DNA of 64,000 bases. It comes from an uncultured Flavobacteriales bacterium (GTDB lineage: Bacteria > Bacteroidota > Bacteroidia > Flavobacteriales_D > CAJJDF01). Below the pieces are notes generated by a model. That model was not told where the DNA came from. It ran no database searches and worked only from the letters and a program-made list of their open reading frames with translations. A program made the position numbers and the translations under genes. How positions within the stretch are numbered: position 1 is the first letter of the stretch; each line of letters opens with the position of its first letter. The DNA is taken from assembly GCA_937129365.1 (NCBI GenBank), contig CAKZNB010000005.1, forward strand, positions 189,021 to 253,020, written 5' to 3'. This document shows positions 19,755 to 29,466 of the stretch, piece by piece.

Positions 19755-20522
19755 TTAAAAAGAATTAATAATTTGAATAAATGAATCAACTTTTAAGGAT
19801 GCTCCTCCAATCAACCCTCCATCAATGTCGGTTTGGTTAAATAATTCTCTAGCATTATCTGGTTTGCAACTTCCTCCGTATAAAATGGAAATTGAATTTG
19901 CAACTTCGTCTCCATATCGTTTATCCAATAATGTTCTGATAAACAAATGCATTTCTTGAGCTTGCTCGCTTGAAGCTGTTACACCAGTTCCAATTGCCCA
20001 AACAGGTTCGTAAGCTATTACTACTTGTTTTAATTCGTCTTCGCTAAGGTGAAAAAGTCCTTCCTCAATTTGAGCTTGCACCAGACTAAAATGGTTTTCA
20101 CTTTCTCTGTCTTTTAGTTCTTCACCACAGCAATAAATTGGCTTTAATTTATTCTCTAATAATCTATTTACTTTATCAGCACAGATAAAGTTGGTTTCGT
20201 TAAAATAGGCTCTTCGCTCCGAATGACCAACCAAGCAATAATGTAGGTTTTCACTGTCATAATCAAAATCACGCAACATTGCAGCAGAAATTTCTCCTGT
20301 GTAAGCACCGTTATTAAACTGAGAGCAATTTTGTGCACCAATCTTTATGTCCCAATCGGGCATACTTATCATGGTATCTAAATAAATGGATGCTGGTAAA
20401 ATAATTATCTCTGCCTCGCTTTCAATGGAATTTTTCTTGGAATTAAAATCTACTATAAAGTTAATTACTTCTTCATCGAGTAGATTCATTTTCCAGTTTC
20501 CTGCAACAATCTTTTTTCTCAT
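19755..20522 (-). CDS. tpiA: Triosephosphate isomerase
   Basis: RKKIVAGNWKMN, VGHSERRAYF, AYEPVWAIGTG, ILYGGSCKPDNARELF, DGGLIGGASL. Confidence 0.96.
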   Translation of the reverse strand: MRKKIVAGNWKMNLLDEEVINFIVDFNSKKNSIESEAEIIILPASIYLDTMISMPDWDIKIGAQNCSQFNNGAYTGEISAAMLRDFDYDSENLHYCLVGHSERRAYFNETNFICADKVNRLLENKLKPIYCCGEELKDRESENHFSLVQAQIEEGLFHLSEDELKQVVIAYEPVWAIGTGVTASSEQAQEMHLFIRTLLDKRYGDEVANSISILYGGSCKPDNARELFNQTDIDGGLIGGASLKVDSFIQIINSF

Positions 20523-20528
20523 ATTCTT

Positions 20529-21056
20529 TTATAAATTGTGTATTCTTTTAAATGTATCTATCTGTTCTTCAATCACTCCTATTGAAACTGTGTTGTTTAT
20601 CATTCCTGATTCATCCAATAAAGTATCTACTTGTGAAATAAGTACTTTATTAGATAATACTTCAACTTTTAAGTGGTTTAAAACGGTTGTAAACTGCTCT
20701 AAACCAACTATATTACCTGCTCTTCCTGAAGCTACACCAACAAGCATGGCTGATTTATGATTGAAAAAACTAGGAGAAATTCCATCCATAAATAATTTTA
20801 CAGCACCCGAATAAGAACCATTATACTCAGGGATTACAAATATAAATTTAGAAACATCCGCAATGTTTTCCTTTATTATTTTTGTTACTTCAGTTGTATG
20901 ATTCCCATACATATTTTTAACAAAATCTACTGGCAATGCACATAAGTCTAGAACTTGACTATTTAATCCTTTTTCTTTCAAAATTGCTTGATAAAACTTT
21001 GAAACTTTCAATGAGTTACCTCCCTTTCTATTTGTCCCTGATATTATCGTTATCAT
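20529..21056 (-). CDS. NADPH-dependent FMN reductase family protein
   Basis: ISGTNRKGGNSLKVSKFY, FVIPEYNGSYSGAVKLFMDGI. Confidence 0.85.
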   Translation of the reverse strand: MITIISGTNRKGGNSLKVSKFYQAILKEKGLNSQVLDLCALPVDFVKNMYGNHTTEVTKIIKENIADVSKFIFVIPEYNGSYSGAVKLFMDGISPSFFNHKSAMLVGVASGRAGNIVGLEQFTTVLNHLKVEVLSNKVLISQVDTLLDESGMINNTVSIGVIEEQIDTFKRIHNL

Positions 21057-21622
21057 TTAGTTTCTTTCTTAATGTATTCATCTGAAAAATGTCCTCGCTT
21101 CTTTTCTTGAGCAAACTTTTCTTTGTTGTATGTTTTACTTTCTCCTTTTGGAATTGAAAGGCTTTTCCAATTATCCTTTAACTGAATTTTACCCAATAAT
21201 ACTATTTGTCCCACATGGTAAGCATAGTGACAAAGTTGTCTGTTAATAGCTTCTGTAATTGTGTGTCCCTGATTTCGGATGTATATTATTTCTTCCATTT
21301 CATTAGCTTTCAATTCGTCCAAGGTATTGAACAAACAGTTCCACCCTTCTTCCCATTTTTTTAGTAACTCCTCTTTGGAAGTAATCATAGTTTCAAACTC
21401 TTGATCTCTATTTCTAAACTCTTTTTCGCCATCTGTAGTTCTGAAATTCGTCCATCTCGATAGCATATTTCCCCACAAATGATTCACAATTACTGCCACA
21501 GAATTTTCCAACTCAGAATGTTGCACCAGCAATTGCTCTTCGCTTAATTGAGCAAAGGTTTTGTCTCCCAGCATTTTATAATACTGAAATTGTTTGATGG
21601 AACTTTCTAAAAATGAGTTCAT
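21053..21622 (-). CDS. DinB-like DUF1572 family protein
   Basis: VNHLWGNMLSRWTNFRTTDGEKEFRNRDQEFE and YHVGQIVLLGK. Confidence 0.75.
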   Translation of the reverse strand: MNSFLESSIKQFQYYKMLGDKTFAQLSEEQLLVQHSELENSVAVIVNHLWGNMLSRWTNFRTTDGEKEFRNRDQEFETMITSKEELLKKWEEGWNCLFNTLDELKANEMEEIIYIRNQGHTITEAINRQLCHYAYHVGQIVLLGKIQLKDNWKSLSIPKGESKTYNKEKFAQEKKRGHFSDEYIKKETK

Positions 21623-21626
21623 TATT

Positions 21627-22220
21627 TTAATCTTCTTTTCTTTTGGGTGTGTATATCACAAGTATTTGAATAAGTATTCCTAGAAAAATCAATACGTAAA
21701 TCTCTAGATTAGTGAATAATTCTACCGAATCAATTGCTTTATTACTTATCCCAATTTGCCTTCTTCCTTCTGCTAATTGAATTTTTGAAAGAGCATATAA
21801 ATTCAATTTTATTTCAGAAATAAGTTCAGAAGATTTATCACTTAGCATCTGACTATTGTTACTTTCTATAGATTCAAGTTCTTTAAAGTTATTTTTAAAA
21901 TCTTCAAAAATCTCTTTTTCCTCCTTAATCAATTTTGTTTGTTCAAATCGACTTATTAGAGTATTGACATTTGCATTAAAAACAACATTAGCTTCAGAAA
22001 AAACCGCTTTATCATTTTTAGCATTTGCCAATTCTTTTTGGTGTATAATTTTCAATACATCTACAATAATATCTTTGGCAACCATCCTATCAGCATACAC
22101 TGAAGAAACAGAGTCTTTTACCCTCAAAAAATTATTTCTGTCAATTAAATTAGTAGCAAGAATTATCACAAACACAACTGTGATTCCTAATACCCATTTT
22201 ATTTTATTATTCAACCCCAT
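21627..22220 (-). CDS. Membrane protein with periplasmic four-helix-bundle sensor-like domain
   Basis: TM - helical periplasmic domain - TM topology, like a methyl-accepting sensor input module without an output domain. Confidence 0.5.
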   Translation of the reverse strand: MGLNNKIKWVLGITVVFVIILATNLIDRNNFLRVKDSVSSVYADRMVAKDIIVDVLKIIHQKELANAKNDKAVFSEANVVFNANVNTLISRFEQTKLIKEEKEIFEDFKNNFKELESIESNNSQMLSDKSSELISEIKLNLYALSKIQLAEGRRQIGISNKAIDSVELFTNLEIYVLIFLGILIQILVIYTPKRKED

Positions 22221-22245
22221 ATATTTTGTTTTAAGTGTTTACTAA

Positions 22246-23883
22246 TCAAGTTTGTATAGCTCCCACATTATACCTTTCGGTAATTGGTGCATGATTAGCA
22301 GCTTCTATTCCCATCGAAATTACTTTTCGAGTTTCCAACGGGTCAATAATTGCATCAATCCACAATCTAGCAGCTGCATAGTATGGATTTATCTGACTAT
22401 CGTATTTGTTTTTAATCTTATCGTAAATCTCTTTTTCTTTAGCAGCTGTTATCGTTTCTCCTTTCTTTTTTAAAGAAGCTACTTCAATTTGCACCAAAAC
22501 TTTAGCTGCTTGTGCTCCACCCATTACTGCAATTTCAGCAGTTGGCCATCCTACAATTAATCTCGGGTCATAAGCTTTTCCACACATGGCGTAATCTCCT
22601 GCTCCATAACTATTACCCATTACAATGGTAAATTTTGGAACTACAGAATTTGCCATTGCACTTACTAATTTCGCTCCATCTTTTATGATTCCACCATGCT
22701 CAGATTTACTTCCTACCATAAATCCTGTAACGTCTTTCAAAAATACTAATGGGATTTTCTTTTGGTTACAATTCATGATAAATCTGGCAGCTTTATCAGC
22801 CGAATCGGAATAAATTACTCCGCCAAACTGAACTCCAGTTTTCTTAGATTTTACGATTTTTCTCTGGTTGGCTACAATTCCTACTGCCCATCCGTCAATT
22901 CTTGCATAACCAGTAACAATAGTTTGTCCGTAATCGGCTTTGAACTCGTCAAACTCTGAATTATCAACCAATCTCGAAATAATATCTTTTACATCATAAG
23001 GCTTGCTCCTTTCCTCTGGAAATAATCCGTAAATTTCTTCTTCTTTCAATTTTGGTTTAACTGCCTTTTTTCTGTCAAAACCTGCTTTATCAAAATCTCC
23101 AATTTTATCCATCAGGTTTCGGATAGTTTGAAGACAATCTTCGTCATCTTTGCTTTTGTAATCGCAAACTCCCGAAATACTTGTGTGAGTTGTTGCACCA
23201 CCAAGTGTTTCGTTATCAATGGATTCGCCAATGGCAGCTTTCACCAAATAACTCCCTGCTAGGAAGATAGAGCCTGTTTTGTCTACAATCAAAGATTCGT
23301 CACTCATAATTGGTAAGTAAGCTCCTCCAGCAACACAACTTCCCATAACTGCGGCAATTTGCACAATTCCCATTGAACTCATTCGAGCATTGTTTCTAAA
23401 AATTCTTCCAAAGTGTTCTTTATCCGGGAAAATCTCATCTTGCATCGGGAGGAAAACTCCTGCACTATCTACCAAATAAATAATTGGCAATCGGTTTTCC
23501 ATTGCTATTTCCTGAGCTCTCAAATTCTTTTTGGCTGCAATCGGGAACCAAGCTCCTGCTTTTACGGTTGCATCATTGGCAACAACTATACATTGTTTTC
23601 CTGAAACATATCCGATTTTGATTACTACACCTCCGCTCGGGCAACCTCCATACTCTTCATACATTTTATCTGCAACAAAAGCTCCAATTTCTTGTCTTGG
23701 AGAATCTTTGTCCAGCAATAGCTCAATTCTTTCGCGAGCTGTTAGTTTTCCTTTTGCATGATGTTTATCAATACTTTTTTGTCCGCCACCCAATCGAATT
23801 TTAGCTAATTTTCTTTCCATCCTGGAAATCAAAAGCTTCATTGCATCCTCATTTTTATTAAATGTAATATCCTGTTTTTCCAT
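22246..23883 (-). CDS. Acyl-CoA carboxylase, carboxyltransferase (beta) subunit, methylcrotonyl/propionyl-CoA carboxylase-like
   Basis: ARERIELLLD, GGCPSGGVVIKIGYVSG, GGAYLPIMSDE, GAGDYAMCGKAYDPRLIVGWPTAEIAVMGGAQAAKVL. Confidence 0.93.
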   Translation of the reverse strand: MEKQDITFNKNEDAMKLLISRMERKLAKIRLGGGQKSIDKHHAKGKLTARERIELLLDKDSPRQEIGAFVADKMYEEYGGCPSGGVVIKIGYVSGKQCIVVANDATVKAGAWFPIAAKKNLRAQEIAMENRLPIIYLVDSAGVFLPMQDEIFPDKEHFGRIFRNNARMSSMGIVQIAAVMGSCVAGGAYLPIMSDESLIVDKTGSIFLAGSYLVKAAIGESIDNETLGGATTHTSISGVCDYKSKDDEDCLQTIRNLMDKIGDFDKAGFDRKKAVKPKLKEEEIYGLFPEERSKPYDVKDIISRLVDNSEFDEFKADYGQTIVTGYARIDGWAVGIVANQRKIVKSKKTGVQFGGVIYSDSADKAARFIMNCNQKKIPLVFLKDVTGFMVGSKSEHGGIIKDGAKLVSAMANSVVPKFTIVMGNSYGAGDYAMCGKAYDPRLIVGWPTAEIAVMGGAQAAKVLVQIEVASLKKKGETITAAKEKEIYDKIKNKYDSQINPYYAAARLWIDAIIDPLETRKVISMGIEAANHAPITERYNVGAIQT

Positions 23884-24094
23884 TAGTTAACTCGTTTGCT
23901 AAATTTTGATTTACTACCTGTTTCTTTAGAATTTAAAAATACCGTAATTATGGATAATTTACAATGATTATGAGAGAATTCTGAATAGATAATCCTTACG
24001 ACAATTTGAATGTCATAAACTAGTCGCAAGAAAGTGAGTATAATTCCGTTAAACTTAAAATCAAAAGATTCTATATTTAAGTAAAATTTAAAGA

Positions 24095-24664
24095 ATGAAA
24101 AATATTGGAAAATTAGTTTTAGAAGAAAGACAAAAGCAACATTTAACTCAAGAGGAATTAGCTGAAAAAGCAAAAGTAAATTTGAGAACTATTCAGCGAA
24201 TAGAAAACAATGAAAACGAACCTAGAGGAAAAACACTTCAACTAGTTTTTGAAGCATTAAGTATAGAAGAAAATAAAATTATAGAAAGCGAATCCCTACT
24301 TGAAAAGCGAATAAAAAAAATATTAAATGGGTTGTTTTTAATTCTTTTCAATTTATTCTTAATTTCAATAATCGGGTATTTTACTTTAGACTCTCATGCA
24401 ACGGAAAACAGTAGGATTGCTGGCTTCCTAATCAGTTTTCTTTTACCCTTTTTAATAGTACTTAAAACACCGAAAACATCAGGAACAATGAGAACTCTGA
24501 AGTTTGGTTTTGGTTATTTGTGGTATGCAATTTTCGTCATCTATGGTATTGGTGTGCCAGCAAGCTTCGTAAGCTGTTTACTGCCTTGCTTAGTAATTTC
24601 ATTAGCTGTACTATATTTCGGAAATGAAATAATGAAAGGGTTTAAGATAAAAGTAATTGCTTAG
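24095..24664 (+). CDS. XRE-type HTH protein with C-terminal membrane domain
   Basis: ERQKQHLTQEELAEKAKVNLRTIQRIENNENEPRGKTL followed by about four hydrophobic helices. Confidence 0.8.
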   Translation: MKNIGKLVLEERQKQHLTQEELAEKAKVNLRTIQRIENNENEPRGKTLQLVFEALSIEENKIIESESLLEKRIKKILNGLFLILFNLFLISIIGYFTLDSHATENSRIAGFLISFLLPFLIVLKTPKTSGTMRTLKFGFGYLWYAIFVIYGIGVPASFVSCLLPCLVISLAVLYFGNEIMKGFKIKVIA

Positions 24665-24665
24665 T

Positions 24666-25367
24666 CTATTTATCAATCGCCTCCAATTTCAAAATACGAG
24701 TTGGATATACTTCTCTAATTGCTTTTTGCATTTGTATCTGCTTTTCAGTTTTAACTGCCGTTCTTATACTCTCAAGTTCGTTATAAGTAATACCAAATTT
24801 TTCGAGTGCCAACTCATTTCTTAATTCGTTAATTCCTCTCAAAATATAATCTCTAATTGATAAATAAGCTCCGTAAGAAGTGGATTTATCATACCTTATG
24901 GTAATAGCTGTAGCATCACTTAGAGTTTTGTAATCTCCAATTAATTTTACTGTTTCCAGTTTATTTTTCCATTCGTCAATATCATCAGAGGAATAGAATA
25001 CTCCTTGTTTGTGTTGTTGTGTAAGTTCAAAAATTTGCTGGCTACAAAGTTCTTCAGAAATTTCATCAAATCGTTTGTAAGTAGCTGACTCAGATTGTAC
25101 TGTCATAAATAATTTGGTCATTTTCTTTACATCTTCCAACGATTGATTGTAATTATTCTCTATCTTAATTTCCTCATTTTTGTTAATGAAAATCTCCAAT
25201 ACATTTTCATCAACTAATTGAGTTGCTGGAGCAGTTGATTTTTCTGGTAATCTCGCAGGGATTCCTTTTTCAGTTTTGAGGGTTGTGGCAATCATAATAA
25301 AAGCCAAAAGGATAAAAGCAATGTCTGCAATGGAACTTGTATCAATAGAAGAATCTTTAAATTTCAT
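24666..25367 (-). CDS. ExbD/TolR-type biopolymer transport protein (no ExbB partner nearby)
   Basis: DSSIDTSSIADIAFILLAFIMIATTLKTEKGIPARLPEKS; single N-terminal TM with Asp as in ExbD. Confidence 0.82.
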   Translation of the reverse strand: MKFKDSSIDTSSIADIAFILLAFIMIATTLKTEKGIPARLPEKSTAPATQLVDENVLEIFINKNEEIKIENNYNQSLEDVKKMTKLFMTVQSESATYKRFDEISEELCSQQIFELTQQHKQGVFYSSDDIDEWKNKLETVKLIGDYKTLSDATAITIRYDKSTSYGAYLSIRDYILRGINELRNELALEKFGITYNELESIRTAVKTEKQIQMQKAIREVYPTRILKLEAIDK

Positions 25368-25470
25368 AGTAGTAGAGTTTTGATTTACTCTAAGTTAACT
25401 CATGAATTTTGATTTTTCAATCCAAAATTTTTGAATTTGATACAGGTTTAAAATATATCTTTACAGAAGA

Positions 25471-25552
25471 GTTGATTCCTACGAAGGCAGGAATTTTCGA
25501 TAATGTTCTTGATTCTCGTGTTATAGATTCCTGCCTTCGCAGGAATGACAGT
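25471..25552. repeat. REP-like double-palindrome element, copy 2
   Basis: gattcctacgaaggcaggaatt ... agattcctgccttcgcaggaatgaca. Confidence 0.75.
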
Positions 25553-25563
25553 GTGTTTTAAAT

Positions 25564-26154
25564 CTACTTTAGTATCTTCCCAATAGTCCTAAAAATCAAC
25601 CAAATATCTCCAAAAAAAGATTGATTGTTGATGTATTGAATATTCAGCGTTAGTTTTTTTGGCATAATTACCTCTACATATTCTTTTTCGGGATTATCAG
25701 ACTTACCAAGAATTTCATTCTCATTGATGTATTCAATGGAAGCTAAATCAGTTAATCCTGGACGAATTGTAAGTACTTTCAATTGTTCTTGAGAATATTG
25801 ATTAACGTATTTTGGAACTTCGGGGCGAGGGCCCACTATGCTCATGTCACCTTTAATCACATTAATTAATTGTGGAATTTCGTCTAGTTTAAACTTTCTC
25901 AAAAATTTACCTATTCCAGTAATTCGGGAATCGTTTGTCCCTACGGTAATCTGACCTACTTTATCAGAATCAGGTTTCATGGTTCTGAATTTCAACAAAT
26001 TAAACTCTTTTCTATCTTTTCCTACACGAACTTGAGAATAAAAAATTCCTCCTTTGCTCGTGGCTAAAATCAACAAAGAGATGAAAATGAAAAAGGGTGA
26101 AAACACCACTAATCCAATTAAGGAAGAAACTATATCGAAACCTCTTTTTATCAA
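25564..26154 (-). CDS. Bacterial sugar transferase (undecaprenyl-phosphate sugar phosphotransferase family)
   Basis: KRGFDIVSSLIGLVVFSPFF, FYSQVRVGKDRKEFNLLKFRTMKPDSD, KFKLDEIPQLINVIKGDMSIVGPRPEVPKYV. Confidence 0.92.
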   Translation of the reverse strand: MIKRGFDIVSSLIGLVVFSPFFIFISLLILATSKGGIFYSQVRVGKDRKEFNLLKFRTMKPDSDKVGQITVGTNDSRITGIGKFLRKFKLDEIPQLINVIKGDMSIVGPRPEVPKYVNQYSQEQLKVLTIRPGLTDLASIEYINENEILGKSDNPEKEYVEVIMPKKLTLNIQYINNQSFFGDIWLIFRTIGKILK

Positions 26155-26155
26155 A

Positions 26156-26959
26156 TTAATTATTTAAAAAATTAGCTGGTGGAATGTAAAGTGAATCCGT
26201 GTCTTCTACAAACTCAAAATTAGATAGAGTAGCATTTCCTAGCGTATCAGTTAGTCCTTCTTCTTTAGTCCATCCATAAAAATTCCACTCAGTTGCTACA
26301 GGGATTGCGTTCAGCATTTGATAATTTGAATATTCAATTGCATGCGGATCTTCTTCCGCTTTTTCTACCGATTTATTAGCAGTTACAATGTAAGCTGCAA
26401 CCTGAATCATATTACTCGAAGTATCTGAATACACTTGATACCAGTCGTCTGGAGCATCTCCGGTTCCACTTGTAAAAGTTAACCGTTGAGAATTGTACCA
26501 GTTTCCGTTCATCTCTGTTTTTTCAGTTTCTGACCAAATAGTTCCTTCGTCATTTAATTTATAAGGTAACAAGAAAAAATAAGACCAAGTGTAAGCATCA
26601 AATCTTACTTTGTTTTCATTCATTCCTGGTGTGTAATACACTTTGTCTTGAATAAAATACACTTTATTCCCGTCTTTCATTTCTATTAATCCTTTTGAAG
26701 AATTGGTAGCCATAGTAAGTGTTCCGTTCAATCTTTCTTTCCCTCCAAAAGTCAATTGTATATCAAATTTCACATTGTCATGCGATAAAAACTTTTCTTT
26801 TCTGTGTCGCCTTTCTATTCTTTGAATGGTTGACATTTCTTGGTAAGTGAGTTCTTTTTCTTGCTCTTTGGAACTTTCTTCTTGTTTGGCTTCAGTACAA
26901 CTGAATAATACAATCAAAAAAAATAAAGGAATAAGGTGTTTCATGAAATTGGTTTTCAA
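26156..26959 (-). CDS. Putative lipoprotein, unknown function
   Basis: Lipobox LIVLFSCTEA; no other recognised motif. Confidence 0.6.
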   Translation of the reverse strand: MKTNFMKHLIPLFFLIVLFSCTEAKQEESSKEQEKELTYQEMSTIQRIERRHRKEKFLSHDNVKFDIQLTFGGKERLNGTLTMATNSSKGLIEMKDGNKVYFIQDKVYYTPGMNENKVRFDAYTWSYFFLLPYKLNDEGTIWSETEKTEMNGNWYNSQRLTFTSGTGDAPDDWYQVYSDTSSNMIQVAAYIVTANKSVEKAEEDPHAIEYSNYQMLNAIPVATEWNFYGWTKEEGLTDTLGNATLSNFEFVEDTDSLYIPPANFLNN

Positions 26960-26978
26960 TTACAAAAGTACCGAAATT

Positions 26979-27563
26979 TTACGAATTCGATGACCAGTTT
27001 TCTATCATCTTCAAGCCATTTGGTGTAAGTACAGATTCTGGATGAAATTGCACTCCCACACAGTTATATTGCTTGTGTGCAAAAGCCATATTGGTAAAAT
27101 CATCAGTAGTGTAGCCAATTTCTCTAAGTGTATTGGGCCAATCTTTTATCGCCCAAGAATGATACCTTCCCACTTTTTGAATAGGTTGTAGTTCCTTGAA
27201 TAAAAAATGCGAATCATCAACTTCTATCTTGGAAGAAACGCCATGATGCACTTCTGTAAGATTAATTAGTTTGGCTCCAAAAAATTCAGCGAGAGCTTGA
27301 TGTCCTAAACATACTCCGAGTATGGGTTTGGTTGCAAAATAGGTTTCTATCACTTTATTCAATAGTCCAGCATCTTTGGGTAATCCTGGTCCTGGAGATA
27401 GGATGATTTTATCGTAGTTTTCTAATTCGGATAACTCAAATTCATCGTTTCGTTTTACGGTAACTTTGGCCCCAAATGATTCTACATAATGAACCAAATT
27501 GTAGGTAAACGAGTCGTAATTATCGACTATAAAAACGGATATATTTTTCTGTAAAGACATCAA
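26979..27563 (-). CDS. pabA: Aminodeoxychorismate/anthranilate synthase component II (glutamine amidotransferase)
   Basis: VDNYDSFTYNLVHYVESFGA, LSPGPGLPKDAGLL, GVCLGHQALAEFFGA, GVQFHPESVLT. Confidence 0.9.
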   Translation of the reverse strand: MMSLQKNISVFIVDNYDSFTYNLVHYVESFGAKVTVKRNDEFELSELENYDKIILSPGPGLPKDAGLLNKVIETYFATKPILGVCLGHQALAEFFGAKLINLTEVHHGVSSKIEVDDSHFLFKELQPIQKVGRYHSWAIKDWPNTLREIGYTTDDFTNMAFAHKQYNCVGVQFHPESVLTPNGLKMIENWSSNS

Positions 27564-27624
27564 GGGATAAAAGTAATGAACTTACTTGAATCCCTTGATA
27601 TATTTTTATATGTTTAGAATAATA

Positions 27625-29304
27625 TTATCCAGCTTTATATGCTACCTCAGAACCATAAGGTATTGATCTTGTTACTCCCTGAGGTCTGTAACTTATCTTA
27701 CTAAAAAAAACTCTATCACCTCTTCTGAGATTTTTTACAGCATTCTTCATTCTATTAGTTAAATTACTAGATCTTGATTCTCCAACTATAACCAATCTTC
27801 CATTGGTAACAATTTCCATTTTGAAGGCTGTAACGGTATAGTTTACATTTAAAATTGAACTCGGAGGATTTTTTACTACAACTTTATTAGCTTGTCCTCT
27901 ATCTCCAGAACTAAGAGTTCCCTCGGTTTTATTCAAAAATGTAAACACAGGTTTAGGAAGAGGTTTCACCTTATACTTTCTGGTTAATCTAGAATCCTTA
28001 GCTCTTACAGTAATTTCAGGTGTTGTACCTTTTCTTACTCTTGCAACATAACCATTATCTTTTTTTCTAAAAGATTCGCATTGTGGGCAACTTGCCTGAA
28101 TGTCACTTGAAGAATACCCAGAAAAAGAAGTCTCAATGAAGTTATCGTAATTGGCATACAACACATTATATTGTGGAATTGAAATTGAACCCACTGGCTT
28201 CCCCACCGTATACTCAAAACTCCAAGGAAATTCTTTTTTCCCGTCTGCTAAATCCAACACCAAAGAACCTTCAACTGTTTGTTGACCTACCGAATTCGCT
28301 TTGAGAGTAAATCGGTTGTTGTTACTTGTAAGTTCTTGTGATCCAATTTGATATTTAATTGGGTAAGTGGCAGTGCTATCATAGGCAATAATTCCTACTC
28401 TCACTCCAAGCGTATCTCCTTGATTCAAATACCGAGTGGATGCAATTAATTGCGGTTCTATTTTGTTGATTTTAAATATCTGCCCACTCATTTTACTAAG
28501 TACCAATTCTAAAGATTTTTGTTGGGCCATTCTCACTTGATTTCTCAATTCTGTAAAAACTCCAATTGCTCCTACAATGGGTTGGTAATCAAACTTTACC
28601 AATTGCCAATCTTGATCTTTGTCGTGATTTTTTAGTTTCTCTGGTTGGTACAGCATATTGTAAATAGAAAGCAATTTCAATTTATCGGGATGCTCGCTTT
28701 TGTCTAAGTTTTTTTCTAATGTTTTAGCATCTGATAACCATTCTGGTTTTACTTCAAAAGTTTTTCTCCCTTGCGTATAATTTCCCATAGTCAGTAAAAG
28801 AGAATCTCTTAATACTAATAACTTGGTTCTTATTTCTCCGCCTTTTTTGTAACCCTCAGAATTTTGTTCTCCGCCAAACATGCGGGTAGCAATGTCATAA
28901 TCTTCTTTGTTGTGAATGGTTTCAATGGGTTTCCAAGTCGTGTATTGACTTTCTTTTGTTTTGGTAAACCAATTTTTTTCTTTTTCAGATTCCTCCATCA
29001 GTTGGTTTAGGTTTTCCAATAAATAGTCATCCAACTTATTTGCCAGTCTGTTTACCTTTTCTGTTTTGGGCTTCCATTTTTGGAATGATTTTTTGGTGGT
29101 AGGATCAACTTCCATCATACTGAATTTTGCCATAAATCCGTTGATTCCTTCTACCAAATTGTTGTTGTTTACTAGCATTTGATTGTCTTGAGTTACAAAT
29201 GCATTGATAATTTCTTTGGACACATTGAGTGCCAGCAAGGCAGTGAGTACCAAGTACATCATGCCTATCATTTTTTGTCGGGGTGTTTCTTTTCCTCCTG
29301 CCAT
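27625..29304 (-). CDS. GldM-family gliding motility/T9SS motor protein (start moved to MAGGKETPRQK)
   Basis: MAGGKETPRQKMIGMMYLVLTALLALNVSKEIINAFV and GldM-type C-terminus (PKPVFTFLNKTEGTLSSGDRGQANKVVVKNP...GDRVFFSKI); gldK/gldL/gldN not adjacent. Confidence 0.85.
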   Translation of the reverse strand: MAGGKETPRQKMIGMMYLVLTALLALNVSKEIINAFVTQDNQMLVNNNNLVEGINGFMAKFSMMEVDPTTKKSFQKWKPKTEKVNRLANKLDDYLLENLNQLMEESEKEKNWFTKTKESQYTTWKPIETIHNKEDYDIATRMFGGEQNSEGYKKGGEIRTKLLVLRDSLLLTMGNYTQGRKTFEVKPEWLSDAKTLEKNLDKSEHPDKLKLLSIYNMLYQPEKLKNHDKDQDWQLVKFDYQPIVGAIGVFTELRNQVRMAQQKSLELVLSKMSGQIFKINKIEPQLIASTRYLNQGDTLGVRVGIIAYDSTATYPIKYQIGSQELTSNNNRFTLKANSVGQQTVEGSLVLDLADGKKEFPWSFEYTVGKPVGSISIPQYNVLYANYDNFIETSFSGYSSSDIQASCPQCESFRKKDNGYVARVRKGTTPEITVRAKDSRLTRKYKVKPLPKPVFTFLNKTEGTLSSGDRGQANKVVVKNPPSSILNVNYTVTAFKMEIVTNGRLVIVGESRSSNLTNRMKNAVKNLRRGDRVFFSKISYRPQGVTRSIPYGSEVAYKAG

Positions 29305-29408
29305 AATACAAGTTTTTTGTTCCCAACCCAATAAAAATTGGAATCGAGAGGATTAATAACTAGAAAAAGTAAACCGGTTTATCTTTTGTACGCTTGTATA
29401 ATGTGGAA

Positions 29409-29442
29409 TTGAGAAAAAGTAACGGGATGTTTTTTATATTTG
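29409..29442 (+). promoter_or_regulatory. Bacteroidetes-type promoter candidate for the OLD nuclease gene
   Basis: TTG (29409-29411) and TATATTTG (29435-29442, TAnnTTTG consensus), 23-bp spacing, 24 bp upstream of the ATG. Confidence 0.4.
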
Positions 29443-29466
29443 TTTTAAAGAATTAATAAAATCTAT

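Noticed and set aside
19754-19789. prmA start at 19789 (MIHLFKLLILFNMNYVHC)
   Set aside because: Extension overlaps the 3' end of tpiA; the Met at 19753 fits PrmA N-termini.
29105-29331. Minus-strand ORF 29105..29326 and the first 9 residues of the 27625..29331 ORF
   Set aside because: The former is an alternate frame inside gldM; the latter precedes the conserved MAGGKETPRQK start of GldM.
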